64,000 nucleotides of DNA. Origin: Acholoe squamosa. Its lineage: Eukaryota > Annelida > Polychaeta > Phyllodocida > Polynoidae. Positions within the stretch are counted from its first letter, which is position 1, and every line of letters begins with the position of its first letter. Made by a program: the position numbers and the translations under genes. This document shows, piece by piece, positions 31,652 to 43,653 of this stretch. Location of the stretch: the NCBI GenBank assembly GCA_949317995.1, contig OX439051.1, positions 37,885,250 through 37,949,249 of the forward strand, written 5' to 3'. The notes beneath the pieces are model-generated. The model was given only the letters and a program-made list of their open reading frames with translations, was not told the DNA's origin and made no database searches.

Positions 31652-32164
31652 CTACAACATAAACAATAAAGGAAACTCTGCGCTACCATCCAGCAACCTT
31701 GATAACTTATCCGCTACCACATTGAGATGGCCTGGAATGTGGGGTGCAACTACATGGCAATTGTACAACACAGATAGCCAGAAGACTCTTCTCAAGATTG
31801 CCATAGCAACCTTATTTTCACTGTGCCCTGAGTTTATTGCTGCCACTACTTGGGTATTGTCTGAGTTTACACTGACCTTGCTATCTCTAAATATAGGACC
31901 CCAACTCTAGAGAGACTCAATAAGAAGGTAGAATTCCTGTACATTTATGTTGTCTGGAATGGCCATTACCTGTTCCGGTTGCATATGACCATGGAGGTCT
32001 ACCACATTTTCCAATGAACCGTGCCATGCTCCGGCCAACCAGTCTCCCATACACTCAACACCATAACCCTTGCCTGAGGCATTCATGGATAGAATTAAGT
32101 CCTGCGCAGTGTTTGATGTAATGATATGGGCTTCCCCATTGAACCATCTAGAGAATGATGTCAA
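31652..32164 (-). pseudogene. RNase H pseudogene of the second YR retroelement
   Basis: Two open pieces. 32164-31907 has FSRWFNG and MNASGKGYG, where the first catalytic Asp is Asn, then INVQEFYLL with the Glu. 31846-31652 has INSGHSENK and NVVADKLSRL with the last Asp. A DN motif lies between them in another frame. It is frameshifted and carries a lost active-site residue, so it is inactive. Confidence 0.8.
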
Positions 32165-32950
32165 CTTTCTAAATCCTTCAACTTTGCCAATTTCTCCTCT
32201 GGTAATCTAACCTTCATATTGATTGTATTAATCTTGATTCCTAGGTACCACTTGCCACCTTTTTGTATGTCACATAGAAGCCAAGCTTCAGTAGCAAAGA
32301 ATGGATGGTCAATTATGCAACTTGACATTGTTCATATGAATGACCCATTAATAAAAAGTCATCAAGATAGTTGAAACAAATAAAGCCGCTCTTCCAATCT
32401 TGAAATAGAATTAGTCAAGTGATTAAAAATGTCAGGGGCAGCTCTGGTTCCGAATGATAGAATTGTCCACCAAATCCTGGTCCTTTCCATCAATTGACCA
32501 ACGCAACCCCGGATACTTCCTGTCCTCCGGCCTAACCAAAACTAAATGGTACGCTGCCGAGACGTCTGTCACCACCAGAAACATGCCAGAGCATAACTGA
32601 TCGCACTAATCATCAATCTTTGTGAATTGAAAATGTTGAAAAGTTTGTTTCATGTAAGAATTAATTGACCTGTCTACCTGGCAACTCGCATCGGTGATAG
32701 GGCGAAAGCCCCCTGACGCCTTCGGGACTGCCCCCAAGGCATGAACACATTACGGTTTGTCCGATACAATGTCCAATTTACCCCTCATATACTGTTCATG
32801 TAACAAGTTGTCAATAAATGAGTGAGCCTGGACAGTGGCGGATTTATAGTTGGGCATTTTATAATAATCAATTTTTGCATGGGGATCTACTATTTTGAAC
32901 CCGTTCATGACCCCATCCAGGATGAAGTGACTATCAATATCAGGGTCCAT
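32165..32950 (-). pseudogene. Reverse transcriptase pseudogene of the second YR retroelement
   Basis: It starts in the open frame at 32950 (GFKIVDPHAKI, MPNYKSATVQ). Then, with frame changes, come GGFRPITDAS near 32690, VVTDVSAAYHLV near 32580-32550 and NYLDDFLLMG near 32375-32345. At least two stops and several indels break it. Gene order RT, RNase H, YR on the - strand equals that of the intact element, but no Gag gene is seen beyond 32950, where a palindrome starts. Confidence 0.82.
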
Positions 32951-32970
32951 ATTAACTAAGTAATGTATGT

Positions 32971-33022
32971 GCTAACAGGCACTGAATTCCGTTACCGGTA
33001 ATGGAATGAGGTGCCTGTTAGC
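32971..33022. repeat. 52-bp imperfect palindrome
   Basis: GCTAACAGGCAC ... GTTACC and GGTAAT ... GTGCCTGTTAGC are inverse arms of 26 bp with four mismatches and no spacer (centre CCGG). It lies at the truncated upstream end of the minus-strand retroelement. Confidence 0.75.
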
Positions 33023-33048
33023 CCATACCTTACTAAGTTTATTACACG

Positions 33049-33245
33049 ATTAATCAATAAAAAATCAATAAATAATCAATAGAATATCAATAAAAACAAG
33101 TTGAAAACAAAAATCCTTCCCCGTCTCGTGGTTATGGCAGAGGACACACGGCGCAAAAAAAAGATGCGTCCGGAGCGGTTCTCGTCACGCCTACCTTTAA
33201 CGGCTGAGTGCAATGCGCTAACCACTAGACCACCACGTCTTCCAC
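33049..33245 (-). mobile_element. tRNA-derived SINE
   Basis: Read on the - strand from 33245, the head is GTGGTCTAGTGGTTAGCGCA, an excellent tRNA D arm and A box, followed by TTGCACTCAGCC in the anticodon region. The B box is poor. The body ends in a tail of repeated ATTGATT words (33098-33050), the kind of short-repeat tail SINEs carry. A second piece of the body (ATAACCGCGAGACGC) lies at 33278-33315. Confidence 0.6.
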
Positions 33246-33439
33246 TGCGGCGCCCGGCCTGGCTTGCTTTAGTTTGAATGCGTTCTGCGTCTCGCGGTTA
33301 TGGCAGTGGACAGCCCACCGTTATGCGAGCAGTAAACGGGGGGAGCCTAGGAGTAGGTGGATTGTGGTGTCCGTGGGCCTGGAGGCAAGAATAGTATAGG
33401 TTCCCTAGGATAAGTTACTCCATAGAGTCCTATAGTGCA

Positions 33440-34110
33440 AGCCATCCCCCTCTACCAACCTTTTATAGATGCAACATGCTAATCAAAGTCAGTACCTCAA
33501 TCTACATATCCCCATGATTGCCTATCCCAACCTGACAAGTACTCTGCCTGCTTGGCTCTGCCTCTCCCACATACTGCCTATCCCTTAGTCTGCCTATCAC
33601 TCATACTACCTATCCCTTGAAACATCTAGAGTTTAATTAGGTTTTCCCTCAAATGGCTTAAAGGATTAAAGTTTACCCCTCACCTTTGTACATAATTTTC
33701 CCTGTACATTCTTACCATTAGTCTACCTATCCTCAATATGTCTATTATTCACTTTACATATCCCTCATGGTGACTATCCCCCAACTCTGCACATCCCTCA
33801 TATTTGACTGTTTACCTAGAACCAATGTATCTTTTGAATATGCTCACCTTACAAGGTACCCTCTGTGCCTATCTCTTAAACTGTATATTACCTATCCTCC
33901 TTGCTGCCCATCCTCTTTAATACCTATCCCTCAAGCAAACTTTATAGCTTTCCTACCTATCACAGCTTGATCAGCTGGGATAGCTCATATCCAACCTTCA
34001 TTATGATCTCTTAGTCAACCTATCCCCTAAAGAATAAATCCAATAGTCTACCTCAAGTATACATCTACTGATCACTCATGCTATATATCCTTGAGGTTAC
34101 CTATCCTTCA
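33440..34110 (+). repeat. Degenerate CTACCTATCCCT-type simple repeat
   Basis: Pyrimidine-rich sequence in which the word CTACCTATCCC or CTGCCTATCCCT recurs at irregular 15-40 base steps. It is a decayed minisatellite. The complement of similar words fills 52165-52600. Confidence 0.6.
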
Positions 34111-35136
34111 GGCTGCTCCAGGTAAGATCTATGGTCCATTTATTTCTATGGGAGTTCATACTACCTCTAGAGACTGTGAGACTATTTAATTATTGTTAAT
34201 AACTGAACAACTACATTATCAGCAGAGATTTCAATATTGTCCTTCATTTGATATACCATGTCACAAACTTATCGAAAATGACAGTATTGTGTTTGTCAAA
34301 AATAAATTCAATATAATTACAAACTTGAAGTCCAGGTAATATTGGTCATATCAGTATCCCCCACAATGATCAGAATCAATGCAAGGGCAGAAGTCGCCTG
34401 AGAAAGGACACACTTGCCAAAAACGAAAGGCCAGAATAAAAGATATGAAGATGAATGGCTGAAGGCTTTACAATGCTTTTTGTGGGCCTTGAATGACCAG
34501 AACAGTGCAGGGTCCTAACCTTACTTTTACAGAGAGTAGGGGCTCTGACAGCTTTTAGGGCAACATCAATATAATTTTTATCTGTAGTGAAAGCTACAAA
34601 GGATGTGAGGAGAGTATAATTATCAGTGTGTCCTAAGACCCTTTATAGAGGGAAGTAAAAATCTACCACTTTCCACTATAATAGTCCTTTTTCTTTTAAT
34701 TTACTTGAGCTGTTCTGTTCAAAAGTATCTGATCAGGCAGATAGGGACATATGAATTAACTTTAGTATCTCAAAATTGTAATGGTAATAAATATGTTGTA
34801 TGAGTAAAATCTTTTTTATGGGTCTTATGTCACACTGCTGTAGAATATTTGTAAGGTCATTTTTTAGTGGTTTCTACCCCTAATATCATGAAAATCTAAC
34901 CTTTTTTCAAATGTCCCTAAAGCCTTTTTCATATATTGTAGAGTATACTCTACAATAGATGAAAATTATACATAATTTGATGCAGACTCCAATTAGGAGG
35001 GCAATATCTATTTCAATCAATCACACAAGGCTGAGAAATGAGAGAGACAACATATATATATTAGAAACATCTGAAGGTATTTTCTTAGTATTTTAACCAT
35101 GATTTTGCATATACGTGAATTTATGTAGCGTTTAAC

Positions 35137-35176
35137 CAATGTTATGAGACAGCATGAGTGCTGTCTCATAACATTG
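35137..35176. repeat. Perfect 18-bp-arm hairpin
   Basis: CAATGTTATGAGACAGCA and its exact inverse TGCTGTCTCATAACATTG surround the loop TGAG. It could be a MITE remnant or a structured RNA. Confidence 0.8.
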
Positions 35177-35830
35177 ATTAATGCGTTTATCTAACATTCA
35201 TCTCCATTTTGTATTAATTTCTTACCTTATAACCCCAAATAAATCCAGGAGAAGACATTTTGTTCGGCTGAGCGATAGAAATAATCCTAGCATGTTGTCA
35301 GCGGAAGTGTTCCCATGCTTTGTTGTCAATATTGCCGGGCCGCTTCGCAGCAGGGCCCCGGAATGTGGATAATCAATTTCTTACGTTGAAATGTTATGAT
35401 ATTCACCTTTTAACCTATCTATTCTTTACTACATGGTACAAAGGATTATTCTTGCATGTTTCATTGCCATTCTGGTCTATATAGAGGTCAAATACCAACA
35501 AATTATTTATAAATCGAAGCAAAAAGCCAAGCCAGAGCATGTTGACAATGTAAAAGTAGACTGGATGTCGGCACGTGACACTTATGGGTCAAAGGTCAGC
35601 AAGCTGCAATGCCGGGTGCCGAGACGTAGCGATATGAAAAATCATTGGATTCTTATTTATTGCGAACAATATATAAAATTTAGGCATGGCATGTTCATAT
35701 AGGATATCTAAGGATGTTTCCCTGTTAATAACTCCATCTGGCACCATTGGATTCTATGCTAATGAGGTGTGTAAACATCAGGTATTGTGGAAAACTTTTT
35801 CAAATCCTTCATGTACATCGGTTTCTAGCA

Positions 35831-35905
35831 CCGGTCGACTTGGTATAGTGGACAGAGAGCTTGTCTCCTGCCACAGCGGCCGGGGATCGATTCCCCATAG
35901 TACCC
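35831..35905 (+). pseudogene. tRNA-like sequence (SINE head or tRNA pseudogene)
   Basis: TTGGTATAGTGG is a strong A box and GGGGATCGATTCCCC a strong B box and T arm, about 35 bases apart, as in tRNA-Asp/Gly-like sequences. The acceptor pairing GGT/ACC is partial and the anticodon stem is poor, so I favour a SINE head. Confidence 0.6.
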
Positions 35906-37365
35906 TGAACGGTTTTAACTGGAAATGTATGGCAAGGGTGACTTTGTATCCTTCTTGAATTTATTAACATCTCCAGGTTGAAACCAGCACCTTCTTGAAG
36001 ACGAACAAGAGGTCTCAGAGTTCTGTTATGGCTTGATAGCGAACCGTGAGTTATAAGAAAAAAAGCACTGTCCAAGCCCAAATCGTTAGATAAGGCAATG
36101 TAAGATCGAGCAACATGGCCATAACTTCTATGATATTAATGCAAATTGCTTGAAAACCCACCAATAGTATATAGTCCATACCAAATATCAGAGTCCTGTC
36201 TCAATTACTCTCCTGTGCGGGATCAATCATAACGCTCAAAATGTCCTTCACCTTATATTCAGGTCATAACTATTCATTATGCAAAAAAGATTAATCTAGC
36301 TCAGATACTTTTGACAGGGTGAGGGGACAAAAAGGGGTTGTTTTTACACTATATTAATGTATCTCACTTGCTTGAAAGTTGAGACCCCTAAGATAAATAT
36401 TGCATATACATATTATACATCAATTACTGAAATTGGCAATCATTAGTTTACAAAGTTACACAGGACCAAGTGTCAAGATAAAATTCAGAAAGGGAGAACA
36501 AGGTTTCTCTACGGCTCAAAAATCAGAATGATGAACATAATAAACAGCCTATATAAGTGTACCTAATGCCGTTAGCACTGCCATTCCCTTACAGTGTGAC
36601 TACAATGGCCATATGCAGTAGTTTAGAGCTGCTGATAATACCAGGATGATGCATAATAGCCTATAGGTCACAGCCATCAATCAATCCTATCAGGCAATTC
36701 ACCTGTCAGTTATGGCTGACTTCCTGTGCAATATGGAATTGCCTGAAAGAGACAGGAAATAGGAACCTTTCCCATTCATAATGTAGTGCTTAGAGACCAG
36801 GAGGACATTTGTCAACATGGTATGACTACAACTACAACCTGGGACTCCTCTAGCCATGGCTCTACCTTATTGGCTCCAATATACACAGGCAGGCTGGGGA
36901 AAAGGTGAGCTGTATTGAACCATAAATAGAGACACTGCAATTGTTCTGTGCGATTAGGCTTTTAGAAGTTAGAAGTAGATGATACCTCTTGTAAAATTCA
37001 AATAGCTCAATTAATAGCATGTTGAGAAATGTAAAATATTGCCCCCTCTTATTTTGAGTGAGTTGTTCTTGGTCCCTAAAAACAACTTTACTTATTTATC
37101 TTCTGTTGCCAATGGAACCAAAAGTATTACATGTAAATGACCATTGAAAGCAAACATGGTGTTCATACAACATAAACCTGCTCATGCTCACCTTCCGGAG
37201 GGGGCTTACCAGCTTACTGCTTGCCCACCTCAGTCTCCATAACATAACATAGGTCTGACATGCAACAAAATGTATGGTCTTCTCACAGTTTCATGTCCAA
37301 GGATTTAGAAAATAAACTGTACATCTGATATTTGTAACTAATGGGCAAGATGCACTAATTAATGC

Positions 37366-38527
37366 AAAAGCAGCAAAAGATTGACTCTTTAAGGAGGAGG
37401 GGAGATTCCTCTAACACCCTAACTTTGTGCAGTATGCATGGCACCACTCTATATTATGCAAAAATAAATCTACTTTAAATATTATGAATGGTACTTAAAT
37501 AGACATGGTACCCTATGATATGAGCCATAGAACACATACATTGGCTCATAATTCCTTCATTTTCTAGTCTAAGAGAAAAAAGTATGATTTTTGCAGTATT
37601 GCTAGGGCGTTAAACGAATCTCCCGGGCGTGAGACGAATCTCCCTTCCATTATGATAGGTATATCTCTGGCCTAGGTGATAGTAAGAAAACGCCATTCAC
37701 ATGTATTATTCCTTTTATATGTAGGTACTTGAGCATCATAAAGAGGATAGTTAAATCTGAAATACCTAGTAGTTATGACACCTGCAAAAACAGGGCTTAA
37801 GATGAATCTCCTGGGTGTGAGACAAATCTCCCTTCCATTATAATAGGTATATCTCTGGCAAAGGAAGTAGTAGGAAAATGCCCTTCACATGTCTTATACC
37901 TTTCATATATCGGTCGTTAGGGATGTTAATCAAGATAGTTAAATATGGAAATTCTATCAGTCATTTGTGCATACATGTAAAATTATGTGCAGGGAGGGCA
38001 TTAGACGAATCTCCACCTAAAACTACCCCAGCATGCTTCTACCCATCTGTGCTGCTCTGTGTTTGACCAAGACTCCCAATTTCTTTATGCCATATTTCAT
38101 TAGCCCATGTAGTATATTTATTTAAAGCTACAGCACCATCTTTGGGCGTTAGACGAATGTCCTCAAAAACTACACAAACACATTTTTGCTCATAGGAAAA
38201 AAATAAATCAGTCTATACATGGCCAAATGGTCTTAAAAAAATATGTTAACTAATGCTAAACATATCAAGAAAGCTATATCACCCCTCCTACCTTTTTTAT
38301 TTCTTTTTATTCCTTTTCATTTGTCCCCATTTATGTTTTATCACATCTTTTGAGATGGTCTGAGGTCTCCAAAACTATTCTTTAGATATATGTAAAACCA
38401 GGGTTCCCCATGTAGCTCTAACCCGGGACTATCAGAATAAATACTAATAGCACATATATAAAACATTTTGAATGATTCATTCAGTACAGAAGGCAAAACG
38501 GCCAAATCACGACAAGTCATGCCCATT
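37366..38527. mobile_element. Copy B-specific insertion with repeated GACGAATCTCC motif
   Basis: Copy A runs from GATGCACTAATTAA straight to CATTAACAGACC, while copy B carries about 1.16 kb between them. TTAA occurs on both sides, so a TTAA duplication is possible. Inside, GGGCGTTA(G/A)ACGAATCTCC-like words recur at about 37608, 37625, 37800, 37817, 37995 and 38144, twice followed by CTTCCATTAT(G/A)ATAGGTA. No protein is recognised. Confidence 0.5.
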
Positions 38528-40690
38528 GACCATTAACAAACCTTTCAGATTTAAGAATCAACACATCTACACACTAAACCAAAGTTTGAGTCAGTGACAT
38601 GAATACACCAAGTTATTTTACTACCTTGCCATACTTAGTTATAAAGCCATAAAATACTACAAAGGGATGTTACCCCTGGGAGGCTATCATCTACAGCCAT
38701 GTCAGCTACGGAAATTCATCATTTAGACTTTGAGTGGGAGGAATGCCTCCCACAGAGAGGTTATTAGGGGAAAGCCTGTCATAGAAACGTTCCCCTCTGT
38801 CCCTTTTCATTATTCATAGGTGGCTAAATCTGTCCACTATGAATTCATGCCTCTGATGTTTATTATTCTAATTTCTACTTTCTCTTGCTTATAACATACG
38901 AATGTAGTGAATAAAAAAACGTTTCTTGATAAAGCCATTGGAAGGTGAAACTAATGTCTAATGGATCTTCCTGTTACAAGTGTGTCAATCTATTGCAAAA
39001 AGTAAACATTCATTCGCTCTTAACTAGTGTGTCTTTTGCCGTGTGACATTGAAAATAAAAACTATGACAGAGGGACAGTCAGCTGGTCACTAGGGATTAA
39101 AAAGAGTATCCTTTAATCAACTTTACCATCAAATCTGCATGGTATTATTCATTCTATGATACCGTCTATTCTTTGTTTCTATGATGTGAAGCACTCAAAG
39201 TATTATATTCAGAAATTTCATTGGTTCCTTTACCCTGAATTGTGACAGGGGATGGCACTTGGAAACTGCACACTTGAAATTAAACATTGAATAACCAGTT
39301 GCAGTGAGTAAGCATATGCACAATCTCCCACAGGTCTACATAAGTGTGGAATTGTCCAATCAGGCATTTGGCTGAAAGACAGAAAGAAAAACTTTCTTTA
39401 TAAACCAGTCATTTCCCTACATGAGTCATGGTAAGTACACTTTATAATGTGCATGAACACAATTGTTTGGTTTTTAACAGTTTTGACAAGTTGTCTTTTC
39501 TCTCATTTTAGTATTATTTTTCTCTTCAAGGACAGTAATAATGGTCTCAATAGGCTAGTTGGAGGATCACCTAAAGGAATTTACACATCAGGATTTCTCC
39601 TTGTTAGATAAAGATCTTTATATAAAGATAATTATATTCAAAGTTGTACCTATTTGGTTTTAAACGGTTGTTGTGTTATATACAGAAAAAAATGACCAGC
39701 AGATTTAAGCAGAACTTAGATCAGACAAGCCCATATTTCCTGCACCTTTAATGAGCTTTAAACTTCTATGAGAACAACAACTTTAAGTTGCTTGAATCCA
39801 AAGGCTTATTGGTGAAACCCGTCTGAGGGTAGGGACAGGAGGGATATCTCACAAACAGTAGGATCTACTTATTCCTAAACTGATTTGAACAGATTTTTGT
39901 CTCTAATCTCTGTAAAGTATTCCGATCACTTTTTACCCTGATCAATATGAATTCAGTGTACATAAATTGAGAAACTAACTCTATTTGTTGACATTTTAGT
40001 AGTTGGAATCTATTCATCATTTCTCAATTCTATCAGAAATGAAATATTGGTATGTCCCACACTGGCTAATAAGAAGCACCAGGGTGTAGTAATTGATGGA
40101 GACAGATGTGTTGTATAGATCACTGTTCTGCGTTAATCATATAAGATGTATTAGTTTCCTAGAGCATAGTCTGGGCCACAGTACAATATACCATTCTTTT
40201 TTCATTGTTAATGGAATGTGATTGCTTACACAGATCAATCTTACAGTAAAGCAGACCATGAAATGGTCTTTGTGTCTTTGGGTCCTAGCTCCTTCTATGG
40301 TATATACTACATTCTCTTTAAAAATAAATACACACATGAATAAGGATTCAAAACCACATCATTAGTCATTAAAGACCTGCCATTTTGAAAAGGTTTTTTA
40401 TTTAGGTGTTACCAGTGTTTGCTTCCATTTAGTACTCTCCTTTAGACATAGACTCATGTACACTGTAAAATGACTGTGGCTGGCAATAGGGCACAGGCTT
40501 TCCAATGTTGTATTTAGCTGAGTTGTGTAGTATGACCGATCATGATTGTCATGTATTTACTTTGTTGAAAACCATCAAATTATCATCACAGAATTCAACC
40601 TTTAAAGCCAATCAAAATCCTGTTGTGGTAATATATCTTATGTTTTTGTACATCATGCATTATAATGATTATATGTAATTTAAGAGATTG
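38528..40690. other. Copy B backbone, no gene seen
   Basis: 38528-38735 and 39186-39605 match copy A. The remaining sequence is AT-rich and unassigned. Confidence 0.45.
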
Positions 40691-41090
40691 TTTAAATTAC
40701 CTTGTCTCCCCAAAGTGGCGAAAAACTAAATGACGAAATCTGACACGCATAGGCGAAAAGCTGACATGGCATTGGGTCTTTCCTCTATTTTCATATGAAT
40801 TATATTATTAAAAGTAAAGAAATACATACATTAAGTAACATCTATTCCTCCTTATCGTATGGTAAGAAAAGGATGTTGTAGACTGTTTAAAAGTGCTTTT
40901 AATTTTACAATATAAAATAAAGGTGAAATGTTGACACTGAGGCGAAAAGCTGGCATACAGTGTTGTTTCTTTCTTAATTTGAAGGTGCTATACATTTAAC
41001 TCTAGTTGATATATGTTTAAATTCAAATAAAACCCACTTCCTTTCCTCCTTCCTAATATTTCTTCTTAAGTATTTTTTTGATGCATATAT

Positions 41091-42080
41091 GTCACTTATT
41101 GGTCCAGTCTTCGATGAAAATTTGCGAAAAAAAAAGCAAAACTTAATTTTCCGAGCATCCGCACAGACCCAAGATGGGTAGATATTGTAGAGTTATTGGT
41201 TTTAAACAGTAGCCCAGGTGCACTAGTTACTCTGTATGTAATGGCAAGATTATAGGACAGGTTTAAGTGCCTCCTTGAGGTGTTCATCTATACATAGACA
41301 TGTACTACTGGTTGTTTGCCCGACTGACCGGTATACGAGGTAATTGCATGGTCATGGTAAAATGCTTGTTGTGATTCTGTTAGAAGTGTGAGGTATTCTA
41401 TTGTTATTTCATCTATTAGTAAATCTTTTTTACTAATAAATGAAGGCTAATAGGATGGTATTTTGTGAGATTTTGTCACTTATTGGTCCAGTCTTCGATG
41501 AAAATTTGCGAAAAAAAAGCAAAACTTAATTTTCCGAGCATCCGCACAGACCCAAGATGGGTAGGTATTGTAGAGTTATTGGTTTTAAACAGTAGCCCAG
41601 GTGCACTAGTTACTCTGTATGTAATGGCATTATGATAGGACAGGTTTAAGTGCCTCTATGAGGTGTTCATCTATACATAGACATGTTCTACTGCTCGTTT
41701 GCCCGACTGACCGGTATACGCATGGTCATGGTAAAATGCTTGTTGTGATTCTGTTAGAAGTGTGAGGTATTCTATTGTTATTTCATCTATTAGTAAACCT
41801 TTTTAACTAATAAATGAAGGCTAATAGGATGGTATTTTGTGAGATTTTGTCACTTATTGGTCCAGTCTTCGATGAAAATTTGCGAAAAAAAAGCAAAACT
41901 TAATTTTCAGAGCATCCGCACAGACCCAAGATGGGTAGATATTGTAGAGTTATTGGTTTTAAACAGTAGCCCAGGTGCACTAGTTACTCTGTATGTAATG
42001 GCAACATGATAGGACAGGTTTAAGTGCCTCTATGAGGTGTTCTCCTATGTACTACTGCTCGTTTGCCCGACTGACCGAAA
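41091..42080 (+). repeat. Tandem repeat, period about 380 bp, 2.6 copies
   Basis: Units begin at 41091, 41475 and 41849 with GTCACTTATTGGTCCAGTC and are nearly identical. Each contains GTTTGCCCGACTGACCG near its end-third. Short indels (TACGAGGTAATTGCATGG versus TACGCATGG) distinguish them. The last unit stops where the MITE at 42061 starts. Confidence 0.9.
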
Positions 42081-42444
42081 TTCGCTATTCGGGGGGTCTA
42101 TTTTGGCTACAGACTACATGCAGAATGTATTTGATGAGTGGCAAATGATGTTGGTTTAAGCAAGTGTACATAGTGAGGATGTAATATAGTGATTTTCATG
42201 CATGTACAAAGAGTTTTAAGCCTGTGAGATCAAAGTTGAGAATGTGTGCTAAAATTTTCATCAAAATGAAAATCATCGAAAAATAAGAAATGTCATAACT
42301 TTGAAAGTTTATGTGCCTCAGTTCTACTTTTTGGAACACTTATACTAGACTATTAGATTAGTTTGGACATGCAATATGGTAATGATAGGAGGTTTATTGA
42401 AATAGTTACATGTATTATAAATTATTTCGATCAGTCGGGCAAAC
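42061..42444. mobile_element. 384-bp MITE with GTTTGCCCGACTGA ends
   Basis: The left end GTTTGCCCGACTGACCG and the inverse right end CGATCAGTCGGGCAAAC match at 20 of 21 terminal bases. The left end equals the motif in each unit of the neighbouring tandem repeat, so the tandem array and this element are probably derived from the same sequence. Confidence 0.7.
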
Positions 42445-43039
42445 AAAATGATATGGTTTTACTGCGAGTGTGATAAAAACTGACCCCCTGGGAGTTAATG
42501 ACTTGAATGAACCTTGTCATAAAGCCAAGGTACAGGGCTATCAATAAAATAAAGTCTTAATGTTTAATACTGACTTTGCCTGAATTACTCCTTGACCATG
42601 GAAAGTGACATAGTTGGGCGGATCCAGTCATATTTTTCCACTTGAGAATATCATTGGAACTGGGCAAAAAGCTGACACTGTAGGCGAAAAGCTAAAACAG
42701 TGAGAAAAATGTGTTTCTCTTTTCTACCTCTGAGATTTAATTATAGACAACCTATACATCTAGTTTGCCCACTAATACGTTATCCTCGGACGAATTCCTA
42801 GACTCCTAACATTATTGTAACAACCTGTACTTCACACAGAGGTATCTAGGGCAAAAATCTGACATAACAGGGGGAAATCTGACATTCTGAATTTCTAGGG
42901 TGAATTTCTACAGTCCTAACATTATTTTTACTATTTTTAATTCCATCAAAAGTGTTTCTAAAGGGCGAGAGCTGACATGAATGGAAGTTTCTGCGTTTTT
43001 TTTAATATGCTATATATTTAACTCTAGTTCATAATTATG

Positions 43040-43586
43040 TGACCCATCCTTACAAAGTGGTTCTGAAGTCGCACATTTGACGGTTAGAGTCACACATTTA
43101 GAAGCAAAGATATGCTTTTTACAAGTGGTAATATAGTGTCACAAAAATCAGATTTTTCAAAGTTGATATTTTAGCATTTTTCTAACATATGGGCAGATAT
43201 CTTTCAGAATCGTTGTTTACTAAACTGCCCCCAATGCCTTAAAGACATAGTTATAGTTTTCATGGTTATATAGAGTTACATATGAATTATATAGGATTAA
43301 TGAATTATTACATTTTTAATATGTCAATTATCTCAGTTTAATCAAATTTTAATTGATCTGACTCAATTCACTAACAAGATCTGTAGAGGACCACCTAGTT
43401 CAAATATACACTGTGACATGTACTGGGAGAAGGGGTCTTAGAACCCCCTGCACTAAGCCCCATTTTCACAGATCGTGTCACAAGTGTTATACCAAATGAA
43501 AGATCTTGATGAGCTGTAAAGGGATATGCCTATAACTAAACATTTTGTATGTGCGACTTCCATATCATTTTGTCATGATGGGTCAA
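43040..43586. mobile_element. TIR element with TGACCCATC ends
   Basis: The left GTGACCCATCCTTACAAAG ... GAAGTCGCACAT and the right end in inverse orientation (TTGACCCATCATGACAAAA ... GAAGTCGCACAT) form terminal repeats of nearly 40 bp. The interior is AT-rich and carries a micro-MITE at 43412. The same outer sequence starts the repeat at 21595. Confidence 0.7.
43412..43482 (-). mobile_element. 70-bp micro-MITE, copy m3
   Basis: TGTGACATGTACTGGG at the left and GATCGTGTCACAA at the right, with CCTGCACTAAGCCCC inside. It has the inverse orientation of m4, 107 bases away. Confidence 0.7.
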
Positions 43587-43589
43587 ATA

Positions 43590-43653
43590 TGTGACACGAT
43601 CTGCGAAAAGGGCCCTTAATGTAGGGAGAATAAGGGCCCCTTTCCCATGTCAC
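43590..43653 (+). mobile_element. 70-bp micro-MITE, copy m4
   Basis: TGTGACACGATCTGCG at the left and CCCATGTCACA at the right, with AAGGGCCC and AGGGCCCC inside. It directly follows the TGACCCATC element. Confidence 0.7.

Larger units (their letters stand above)
34795..36390. mobile_element. Copy B-specific insertion of about 1.6 kb
   Basis: Copies A and C continue directly from GTAATA..TATAC into ATCAATTACTG, while copy B is interrupted here. The insert has a perfect 22-bp palindrome at 34935-34956 (ATTGTAGAGTA and its inverse), a hairpin at 35137-35176 and a tRNA-like sequence at 35831. An 89-codon open frame at 35433-35702 has a hydrophobic start but no recognised family. The ends of the insert are approximate and no terminal repeat was seen. 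Confidence 0.5.

Noticed and set aside
35335-35365. GC-rich patch as CpG island promoter
   Set aside because: Too short, with no associated motif or coding exon.
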